Origin: Bacteroidales bacterium
Lineage (GTDB): Bacteria; Bacteroidota; Bacteroidia; Bacteroidales; UBA932
NCBI GenBank assembly: GCA_017458265.1
Contig: JAFTFV010000020.1
Coordinates: 1-48,256, forward strand
Direction of reading: 5' to 3'
Length of the DNA stretch: 48,256 bases
This document shows positions 33,641 to 40,848 of this stretch, piece after piece (position 1 is the stretch's first letter; every line of letters starts with the position of its first letter). The notes below the pieces were generated by a model that ran no database searches, was not told the origin of the DNA, and saw only the letters and a list, made by a program, of their open reading frames with translations. Made by a program: the position numbers and the translations under genes.

Positions 33641-35829
33641 AACTAGAAGGTGTTGACAAAAAAGCGCTGCTGAAGCCTGCACTGGCAGGGGCTGCGCTGG
33701 TTATAGTTGCGGTACTCACTCTTGAAGGCACCGCCATCCTCCAGTATGCCTTTTCCCATAAAGGACTCAAGGAAGAAGCCTCGCTCCGTGCCGAAAGCCA
33801 GCTCGAAGCAACCAGGAACCAGATTCTTGACGTAATCGACCAGGCAGAGACTGCCGTCCGGAACAACATCTGGCTGGCGAGCTGGTGCCTGGAGGTCCCG
33901 GACAGCCTGCACCGCGTTGCAGAGCGTCTGGTGGAGGACAATCCGGTAATAGTAGGCTCTACAGTAGCTCTTGTTCCCGGTTATAGCAGGAAACTTCCTC
34001 TATATGCGCCATATGCCTTAAGGGAAGGGGACGGCGTTGTCCTCAAAAGCCTTGCCGGCGAAGATTATGACTATCCCTCCCAGGAGTGGTTCACAAAGCC
34101 GGTGGAGACCGGCCAGGGATACTGGTCCGAACCATATATAGACGAAGGCGGCGGAGAAATCCTCATGACCACATACTCTGTTCCCATAAGGGACAAGAAA
34201 GGGAATATTGCCGCCGTTCTCACCGCAGACCTTTCCCTTGACTGGCTCACTGAACTTGTAGGCAATGTGAAGGTCTATCCCAATGCATTCAGCATAATGC
34301 TCAGCCGAACCGGCCAGTTCATGGTATGTCCTGCCGAAACCCTTGTCATGCACCGGACTATAAACGAGTTCGTGGGCGGTCTTGAAGGGGACAAAAGGGA
34401 CATTGACAGCCTTGCCAAAGCCATGATGTCCGGCAAGGAAGGCAATATGCCAATCAGGTACAAAGGGGCAACAAGCTATATTTATTTTTCTCCTGTCGAG
34501 CGCACCGGATGGTCAATGTCCATCGTCATTCCTGATACTGAGATTTATGGCGGAGTACGCCGCATCGGACTTTGGGTGAAAATCCTTCAGATACTTGGCA
34601 TCCTGTTGATAATTCTCATTATCTATTCCGTGTTCAAGAACTCCCTGAAATACAGGGCCATGAATGCGAGCAGGGAAAAGATGGAGAGCGAGCTGCAGAT
34701 TGCAAGTGCCATACAGATGGCCATGATTCCAAAGATATTCCCTCCTTTCCCGGAAAGGAAAGACTTGGATATGGCGGCGGCCATAGTGCCTGCAAAGGAA
34801 GTCGGCGGAGACCTCTACGACTTCTACATCAGGGATGAGAAACTCATCTTCTGCATAGGCGACGTCAGCGGCAAGGGCGTTCCGGCCTCGCTGGTCATGG
34901 CTGTGACAAGAAGCCTGTTCAGGAGCTTCTCGGCACATGATTTCGGCCCCGCGCATATAGTCCAGACCATGAATGAGTCAATGTCTGCCGACAATGCAAA
35001 CAACATGTTCGTCACGTTCTTCTGTGGCGTTCTGGACCTCAAAAACGGCCATCTGAGATACTGCAACGCCGGTCACAACGCTCCTTTCATGCTTACCGAC
35101 AAAATCAGTGAGCTGCCTGTCCAGTCAAACATTCCGCTTGGTGTATTGCCCGGCTTCGAGTTCAGCGAGCAGGAAGTTGACATGGCCCATGACGATGCGA
35201 TCTTCCTCTATACAGACGGTCTGAATGAGGCGGAAAATATCAACCATGAGCTCTTCGGCACAGACCGCGTGAAAGCCGTTCTCCGTACCCGCAGGGGCTC
35301 CATGGAGCATCTCAATGCCGTGAATGAGGCTGTCAGGGAATTCGTCGGCGAAGCCCCCCAGAGCGACGACCTCACGATGCTCTTCATCCACTATACCTCC
35401 ACGGATGAACAGTCCCCTGAAAAGCGCAGCCTCGTTCTTGACAACGTCATCGCCGAGATTTCAAAGCTCGCTCCTTTCGTGGACTCCATTGCCGATGAAA
35501 AAGGCCTTGATCCAAGCCTTGCGATGAGCTTGAACCTTGCCCTGGAGGAGGCTGCTACCAATGTCATCATGTATGCATATCCAGAAGGGACTAACGGCCC
35601 CGTATGTCTTGATGCCGTCGTTGGCAAGGACACACTTGAGTTCATTCTTTCAGACAAGGGCATACCCTTCGACCCTACCGCAAAACCCGATGCCGACATT
35701 ACCCTTGGCGTGGAAGAGCGCGGCATAGGCGGTCTTGGCATATTTATGGTAAAGAACATTATGGATTCCGTTTCGTATGAGCGCTCAGAGGACGGAAAGA
35801 ATATACTGACAATGATAAAAAAGATATAA
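33637..35829 (+). CDS. Membrane sensor SpoIIE-type phosphatase fused to GHKL anti-sigma kinase
   Basis: A 730-residue protein. One helix at about 14-38, an extracytoplasmic Cache-like sensor domain (about 45-305, with QGYWSEPYIDEGGGEILMTT, in part), a second helix (about 310-333), a short coil, then a SpoIIE/PP2C phosphatase (about 365-580: VGGDLYDF, GDVSGKGVPASLVM, LYTDGLNEAE, QSDDLTML with the metal Asp residues), then a GHKL ATPase of RsbW type (about 595-730: NLALEEAATNVIMYAYPEG N-box, FILSDKGIPFDP, RGIGGLGIFMVKN). It thus joins both opposing activities of a partner switch, phosphatase and kinase, on one chain. The STAS substrate is encoded 3 nt downstream. Confidence 0.88.
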   Translation: MKLEGVDKKALLKPALAGAALVIVAVLTLEGTAILQYAFSHKGLKEEASLRAESQLEATRNQILDVIDQAETAVRNNIWLASWCLEVPDSLHRVAERLVEDNPVIVGSTVALVPGYSRKLPLYAPYALREGDGVVLKSLAGEDYDYPSQEWFTKPVETGQGYWSEPYIDEGGGEILMTTYSVPIRDKKGNIAAVLTADLSLDWLTELVGNVKVYPNAFSIMLSRTGQFMVCPAETLVMHRTINEFVGGLEGDKRDIDSLAKAMMSGKEGNMPIRYKGATSYIYFSPVERTGWSMSIVIPDTEIYGGVRRIGLWVKILQILGILLIILIIYSVFKNSLKYRAMNASREKMESELQIASAIQMAMIPKIFPPFPERKDLDMAAAIVPAKEVGGDLYDFYIRDEKLIFCIGDVSGKGVPASLVMAVTRSLFRSFSAHDFGPAHIVQTMNESMSADNANNMFVTFFCGVLDLKNGHLRYCNAGHNAPFMLTDKISELPVQSNIPLGVLPGFEFSEQEVDMAHDDAIFLYTDGLNEAENINHELFGTDRVKAVLRTRRGSMEHLNAVNEAVREFVGEAPQSDDLTMLFIHYTSTDEQSPEKRSLVLDNVIAEISKLAPFVDSIADEKGLDPSLAMSLNLALEEAATNVIMYAYPEGTNGPVCLDAVVGKDTLEFILSDKGIPFDPTAKPDADITLGVEERGIGGLGIFMVKNIMDSVSYERSEDGKNILTMIKKI

Positions 35830-35832
35830 GCA

Positions 35833-36138
35833 ATGGAAGTTAACATTACAGCCAAAGGCGACAGCAAGGTCGTAAAACTCGTCGGACGTCTTGATACCGT
35901 AGCATCTCCGGAAGTGACAAAGGCTCTCGAGCCCATCATTGAAGATGCCACCGGAACCATTATCCTTGACTGCAGCGAAATGACTTACATCTCCAGTTCA
36001 GGCCTGCGTATTTTCCTTACCTTGCGCAAGGCCTCCCTGGCCAAGGGCGGTAAAGTAATAGTCCGCAGCATCAACAATGACATCCGCACGGTCTTCATGA
36101 TGACAGGTTTCCTGAATCTCTTCACTATCGAAGACTGA
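35833..36138 (+). CDS. STAS-domain anti-sigma factor antagonist
   Basis: A 101-residue single STAS domain of the RsbV/SpoIIAA type. The loop DCSEMTYISSSGLRIF carries the phosphoacceptor, predicted as Ser55 by alignment with the DS(S/T)G motif. It should be phosphorylated by the GHKL domain and dephosphorylated by the SpoIIE domain of the preceding protein. No sigma factor gene lies nearby, so the final target is unknown. Confidence 0.9.
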   Translation: MEVNITAKGDSKVVKLVGRLDTVASPEVTKALEPIIEDATGTIILDCSEMTYISSSGLRIFLTLRKASLAKGGKVIVRSINNDIRTVFMMTGFLNLFTIED

Positions 36139-36149
36139 ACCCTTGGCCA

Positions 36150-36968
36150 ATGGGCAGAACGATACGGTTTGAAAGAATTGAAAACGGCCGCGAACTCGGC
36201 GGTCTTGTGATGCAGGACGGTCGGGTGGTCCGTTCCGGGACGCTTGTGCGCTGTGGCAATCTTTCCAAAGCCACGGATGGAGACATTGCAATCCTCAAGG
36301 AACGTTTTGACCTCAGTGACGTCTTCGATTTCCGTTTCGAATCCGAAGCTGCCGCCGATCCTGACAGAACAATGGAAGGCGTGCGCAATACGCGTATTTC
36401 GACGCTTCCACAGGCCTTTATTGACGGCTTCTCCTCAGGCCGTGCCGATACTGAACAGGTCAATTCGGAAGATTTTACAGAAGCTCTTGCCGGCTATGCA
36501 TTCATTCCTCAGGCCCAGGAACTTGCGAGGCAGCTGTATCCGGCAATCGTGATGGACTCCACCTCCCAGAAGCGTTATGGAGAATTCCTCCGTGGTGTTC
36601 TGAGGGCCGATGGCGGTGCCCTCTGGCACTGCTCTCAGGGTAAAGACCGCGCCGGATGGGGTACTGCGTTTGTTCTTGCAGCACTTGGCGCATCCCGTGA
36701 AACTATCGTTGAGGACTTCGCTCTTTCCAACGTGTACTTTGCCCCGTTCGTTGAGGCCCTGTCGGCAAAGGTAAAGGAGAAGGGCGGGGGAGAGAATGAA
36801 CTCGTCTTTATCCGTTCAATGGTTGGTGTAAGCGTCGAGAATTTCGAAAGAACGCTTGATTTGATTGATGCCCGTTATGGCTCTTTGGTCTGTTATTTGG
36901 ACAAGGCACTGGGGTTCACTCCTCCAGAGCAGGAAGAACTTAGGGAAAAATATTTGATACTTAAATGA
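36150..36968 (+). CDS. Tyrosine phosphatase-family protein (Y_phosphatase3)
   Basis: A 272-residue Cys-based phosphatase. The P-loop HCSQGKDRAG puts the nucleophile at Cys161 and the Arg at 167; the N-terminal NGRELGG motif matches the family of secreted and cytosolic phosphatases (phosphotyrosine or phosphoinositide). There is no signal peptide. It starts 11 nt after the STAS gene and overlaps the next gene by ATGA, so it belongs to the operon. Confidence 0.85.
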   Translation: MGRTIRFERIENGRELGGLVMQDGRVVRSGTLVRCGNLSKATDGDIAILKERFDLSDVFDFRFESEAAADPDRTMEGVRNTRISTLPQAFIDGFSSGRADTEQVNSEDFTEALAGYAFIPQAQELARQLYPAIVMDSTSQKRYGEFLRGVLRADGGALWHCSQGKDRAGWGTAFVLAALGASRETIVEDFALSNVYFAPFVEALSAKVKEKGGGENELVFIRSMVGVSVENFERTLDLIDARYGSLVCYLDKALGFTPPEQEELREKYLILK

Positions 36969-37534
36969 TTAACAAAATGAAAAGATTTGCCGTTACCATC
37001 GCGCTTGTATGCGCAACCTTAGGCGCCTTTGCGCAGAAACCAGTTTTACGTCCCAGAATGGAGCTTGTCCAGTCCGAGGAGGAAGCAATCAATGGCCTTG
37101 TCAGTACCAGTCTTGAGGTCTTCTATATGGGAGATGAAGATCCTCGTACCTACTATCTGTCGGTAGGACATCTTGGTATGGGTGGAGATATCATCCAGCT
37201 TGAGGTCAACCCTCTCTTCGAGCTCTTCATCCCTCTTGGAAATACCCTTGAGGAGGCTATTGCAAAGATGGAAGAGATCAAGGGTTTCTTCAAGCAGCCA
37301 AAGCTTTCCACCATGGAAATAGAAGGCTGCTACGCCCTTGCATATCCTACCGATGAACTTGTTACAATTACGCTCACAAGGCGTCAGCTCATTGCCGCCA
37401 AGGTCGTTGAATTCAGTATTCCGACTCCTGGAAGTGACACTGTAGTACAGGCTACTTACGTGAGCAAGAGCGAGTTCAGCGGTATTGTCAATTCACTTAA
37501 ATTCTACAAGAAGTTTCATCCGAAGGAAAAATAG
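36965..37534 (+). CDS. Unknown small secreted protein
   Basis: Not recognised. A 189-residue protein with a clear signal peptide (MINKMKRFAVTIALVCATLGAFAQ in parts, cleavage near residue 23). The mature part has no Cys except one, and no repeats. The ATG at 36965 overlaps the phosphatase stop (ATGA); a second ATG at 36977 would also give a good signal peptide. Last gene of the partner-switch operon, so it could be an envelope output or sensor ligand, by position only. Confidence 0.65.
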   Translation: MINKMKRFAVTIALVCATLGAFAQKPVLRPRMELVQSEEEAINGLVSTSLEVFYMGDEDPRTYYLSVGHLGMGGDIIQLEVNPLFELFIPLGNTLEEAIAKMEEIKGFFKQPKLSTMEIEGCYALAYPTDELVTITLTRRQLIAAKVVEFSIPTPGSDTVVQATYVSKSEFSGIVNSLKFYKKFHPKEK

Positions 37535-37540
37535 ACAAGA

Positions 37541-39190
37541 TTATTTCTTCAGAGCCTTCGCATATTCGCTTGGTGTCTTACCGGTAACGGCAAGGAATGA
37601 ACGCTGCAGGGTGCGTACTGTGTAGAATCCGCAGCGGTCGGCAAGTTCGGAAATCGGAATGTCCGGATTCTGGCCGATGAGTTCCAGGGCATGGCGTATG
37701 CGGAGGCTCTTGATATAATCCGGGAAGCTGATTCCGGGCTCAATATCATTGAGCATGCGGCTGATTTCGTTTGACGGTATTCCCAAAAGGGCCGCCGCGC
37801 TCTCCCTGTTCAGATTTTTGTCAAGGTATAGCTGCTTGCCTTCAATGAGCTTCTCAAGACTCTGCTGCGGAGCATCCTTTGGGGAGGCCCTTTCGGCAAT
37901 TACGGCAACCTGGCGCTGTATTGAGCGCAGGCTCTTCTCAAGAGATTCGGTCTCTTCGCTGTGCAGCCGTGCTCTTTTTTCATTCATGGAAAGAAGGATG
38001 CAGATTGCAAGAATCAGGACAAAAACTATGGTAACCAACAACCATTTGTTCTTTTGCAGAGCGTTATTCGTGTCTTCAAGCTGGAAGCGGTAGCGCTGGG
38101 CATTGTATCTGGCGGCATTGACCATGGTGCCCTCTGCAATTTCTTTTTCTTCTATCTGCTTGTTCAGGGAATCGTAGCGGGCTTCATACTCCCTGGCCTT
38201 GGCGGTCAAACCCGCATTCTCATAGGCATCTCTGAGCCTGGCAAGGCGCATTCTGTATGCCCTGCTTACTGTATCGGCACCGGTGTATGGGAGCTCATCG
38301 CGGTAAATGGCGAGTATTTTGTCCGGCTGCCCGGAGACGCTGTAATAGGAGACAATGAGCGTCTTTCCTCCTGTGGTTCCGGCAGCCTTGCGGCTTTTTG
38401 CCTTTTCAAAAGTATCGGCAGCCGCTTTCTGGTTCCCTAATTTGGTGTAGCAGATGGCGCGCCTGATTTCCTGATAGAATCGGCACCTGTCAATGTATGA
38501 GGCGTCGCCCTGCGGGAATTTTTTCTCCATCTTGCCGATGAGGGCATCGTAGTTGTCGCTTTCCTCAAGGGCGGCCTTGTACTGCCCGTCGCCAACCAGG
38601 CTGTTCAAGTATTCTCCATAGAAAAAGAGAAGATGCCCGAAGTCTTCTTCGCTGGAAGCTATTGCCGAGGCTTTCTTTATAGCCCCTTGTATCATTTCGA
38701 GTCCGGTGTCCTCATCCATGTCAAAGAGGCAGTCTCCGGCGAGGAAATCGAAAGAAGCCTCCAGAAAACTCTTTCCTGCCATGTGGGCAAATTTCTTTCC
38801 CTCAGTACATGCAGAGAGCAGCGCCGTGAAGTCCTTTCCACTTTTCAGGATGGTTGCCAGACGATATATGAGTTCAGAACGGGTTGCCGGATCCTGGGCT
38901 TCTTCCTGCTTAAGGGCTTTTTGCATGTATTCGGCGGCGGCGCTGTAGTCCTCTGTGTACAGATATGTGATCTGGGCACGGGTGGTATTGGCGGTAAAAG
39001 CGCTCAGCTGTCCGCTGCGAAGGCCGTCTTCTGTGAGCTGCATTGCCGCATCATAGTCTGTCCGGGCTAGCTCTTGTATTCTGGCCGTGGTATATGTTTC
39101 GTCAGATGACGGTACTGCTTTTTCAACGTGTGTGCTGCATGCCAAAACAGCCGCAAGCACGGATATAAGTAACAGGCTTCTTCTTTTCAT
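37541..39190 (-). CDS. TPR-TM-AraC membrane regulator
   Basis: A 549-residue one-component regulator. N-terminal signal/lipobox-like segment (VLAAVLAC, Cys about 18), a long TPR-like helical sensor region (about 30-375), one membrane helix (about 383-401, LVTIVFVLILAICILL), a short coil, and a C-terminal AraC-type DNA-binding domain with two HTH units (about 455-545, LADRCGFYTVRTLQRSF). Layout is periplasmic sensor to cytoplasmic DNA binding without kinase. If the lipobox is used the protein would be anchored at both ends. The ATG at 39190 fits both the signal and the -7 box. It is divergent from a TPR-TM-LuxR gene and convergent, 6 nt away, with the partner-switch operon. Confidence 0.85.
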   Translation of the reverse strand: MKRRSLLLISVLAAVLACSTHVEKAVPSSDETYTTARIQELARTDYDAAMQLTEDGLRSGQLSAFTANTTRAQITYLYTEDYSAAAEYMQKALKQEEAQDPATRSELIYRLATILKSGKDFTALLSACTEGKKFAHMAGKSFLEASFDFLAGDCLFDMDEDTGLEMIQGAIKKASAIASSEEDFGHLLFFYGEYLNSLVGDGQYKAALEESDNYDALIGKMEKKFPQGDASYIDRCRFYQEIRRAICYTKLGNQKAAADTFEKAKSRKAAGTTGGKTLIVSYYSVSGQPDKILAIYRDELPYTGADTVSRAYRMRLARLRDAYENAGLTAKAREYEARYDSLNKQIEEKEIAEGTMVNAARYNAQRYRFQLEDTNNALQKNKWLLVTIVFVLILAICILLSMNEKRARLHSEETESLEKSLRSIQRQVAVIAERASPKDAPQQSLEKLIEGKQLYLDKNLNRESAAALLGIPSNEISRMLNDIEPGISFPDYIKSLRIRHALELIGQNPDIPISELADRCGFYTVRTLQRSFLAVTGKTPSEYAKALKK

Positions 39191-39194
39191 ACTG

Positions 39195-39202
39195 CAAAGA
39201 TA
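39195..39202 (-). promoter_or_regulatory. -7 box of the TPR-TM-AraC gene, predicted leaderless
   Basis: Minus-strand TATCTTTG lies 4 nt before the ATG at 39190. The sequence TATCTTTGCAG before the start is the same as that before the TrmH-family gene. Confidence 0.5.
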
Positions 39203-39337
39203 TTTCACAAAAGCCGAACTTGTTCTATCTTAAGGCGACAAATCGACGGGCAGGCGCGACAGTTTGTAATCTTTGTTATTCTGCCGCCGACAAGTACCTT
39301 GAGAGGAATCTCCCATAGCTCAAAGATAGCAAACCAA

Positions 39338-39369
39338 TTTGCATATAACAATAATTCTTCTGACCTTTG
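39338..39369 (+). promoter_or_regulatory. Promoter of the TPR-TM-LuxR gene
   Basis: TTTG (39338-39341) and GACCTTTG (39362-39369), spacing 20; the -7 box departs from consensus at its first base. The ATG is 18 nt downstream. The whole divergent gap is 197 nt and holds no other clear element. Confidence 0.5.
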
Positions 39370-39387
39370 TTAGGACAATTCGTTCCT

Positions 39388-40767
39388 ATGAAAAAACTTT
39401 TTGCGGCCTTTGCAGCCTTTGTAACGGTTCTTTCTGCGGTTTCCTGCCGGCCAGACGGAAGGGGAGCGGACTCCTGGAGTGCACTTCTTTCGGAGAGTGA
39501 CCGCCTTGCCGCCGGACAGGACTGGGAACAGGCCACGGAATATGCCCTGAAGGCTTTGTCGGCCCCGGACCTCACGGACGGGGGAAAGTCCTTCTGCCTC
39601 AGCCGCCTTGCCGCCCTTGATATAATCACCTGGCGTGACGCGCAAGGGTGGGAACACGCCCTGGAGGCGGAGCGCCTTGCCCGGGCCGCGGGTACGGATA
39701 CCCTCATTGCGGCCGCCCTTCTCCAGAAAGCCCGCCTGCAGCTTTGCGGGGCCATCACTGAGGGCGAGGCCCAGGATAAAGAGGCTCTGGAGACACTTCA
39801 GGAGGCGCTTGGATATGCCTCCGGCAGCCCTTCCCTCAAGGCCGATATCCTCCTTCAGACAAGCCAGGCATATATCGGCCTCAACCGTTTCAGTGACCCC
39901 ATAGACAAGGAGATTTACGCCAAGGCCGGCGAGGCCATTGACGAGGCCGTGGCTTCTTCCAAGGACCCGGCATTCCCGTCCAGGGCGCTCCCTTACTGGA
40001 TGCGCTGGTACCGTCAGGGCGGCAACTGGAAGGACGGCATCGAGTGCTGCAAAAAGGTCCTGGAGGGCCTCAGCGATGAGGATTACCTTATGCAGAGCCA
40101 GTGCTGGAACAACCTTGTGATGCTCTATGCGCAGGCCGGGGATGTGGACAGTTCGGCATCGGCCCATCAGCAGTATGTCTACGCCATAGAGCATTATATG
40201 CAGAAAAAGGCCGATTCCCGCCTCCAGGAGATGGAAACCCGCTATGAGACTTCCCTCAAGGAACTGAAACTTGCCCGGATGAGCATTGTGCTGGTGGCGC
40301 TGATAATCCTTGCAGTAGCCCTAATAATAATGATGGTGATCTCCCAGGCCTATATCCGCCGCATCGTGGCATCGGACCGCGGAAAGGAGCAGCTCCTGAG
40401 GCTCATCTCAAAGGATCTCGCAAGTCCCAGGGCCGGGGAGAGGGCAGTCCCGGACAAGGAGACCATACGTGCACGCTGCAGCGAACTCCTTGGAGAGGAG
40501 GACGGCATCATGGCCGATGATATCGCTTCCTACATTAATAACCTTGCAGAGGAACGCTCCCGCCGCGTAAAGGAGCTGGGCCTCACCGCCCGTGAGATTG
40601 AAGTGATACGCCTAAGCGCGGAAGGCCTTTCCGCCGCGGGCATAGCGGACCGCCTTCACGTGAGCGTATACACCATAAAGAACCACAAACAGAACATCTA
40701 TACCAAGATGGATGTGCGCAGTAACGCTGAGATGCTCCGTATTGCAAATGAACTGGGGATAGTGTAA
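39388..40767 (+). CDS. TPR-TM-LuxR membrane regulator
   Basis: A 459-residue one-component regulator. N-terminal signal with a lipobox-like end (TVLSAVSC, Cys about 20), TPR-like repeats (about 30-280), one membrane helix (about 297-323, IVLVALIILAVALIIMMVI), a linker, and a C-terminal LuxR/GerE HTH (about 395-455, LTAREIEVIRLSAEGLSAAGIA, in part). Its architecture mirrors the divergent AraC-type regulator, with a different HTH. The following lipoprotein gene is a plausible target. The codon usage is notably GC-rich. Confidence 0.85.
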   Translation: MKKLFAAFAAFVTVLSAVSCRPDGRGADSWSALLSESDRLAAGQDWEQATEYALKALSAPDLTDGGKSFCLSRLAALDIITWRDAQGWEHALEAERLARAAGTDTLIAAALLQKARLQLCGAITEGEAQDKEALETLQEALGYASGSPSLKADILLQTSQAYIGLNRFSDPIDKEIYAKAGEAIDEAVASSKDPAFPSRALPYWMRWYRQGGNWKDGIECCKKVLEGLSDEDYLMQSQCWNNLVMLYAQAGDVDSSASAHQQYVYAIEHYMQKKADSRLQEMETRYETSLKELKLARMSIVLVALIILAVALIIMMVISQAYIRRIVASDRGKEQLLRLISKDLASPRAGERAVPDKETIRARCSELLGEEDGIMADDIASYINNLAEERSRRVKELGLTAREIEVIRLSAEGLSAAGIADRLHVSVYTIKNHKQNIYTKMDVRSNAEMLRIANELGIV

Positions 40768-40838
40768 AATAGTGCTTTCGTACTATAATAATAAAATCCT
40801 TTTTGCCCATATTCGCAGAGCGAAGGATTTAACACTAT
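40759..40838 (+). promoter_or_regulatory. Nested dyads upstream of the BIG_2 lipoprotein gene
   Basis: Outer ATAGTGT (40759-40765) with ACACTAT (40832-40838), inner AAATCCTT (40794-40801) with AAGGATTT (40823-40830). These fold the whole gap between the LuxR-type gene and the lipoprotein start into one arm. No TAnnTTTG box is seen. It may be a leader RNA structure or an operator. Confidence 0.4.
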
Positions 40839-40848
40839 AACCAACAAT

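Noticed and set aside
39370-40194. 274-codon minus-strand ORF opposite the LuxR-type gene
   Set aside because: A shadow ORF in GC-rich DNA; the plus-strand frame has signal, TPR, membrane and HTH parts in order.
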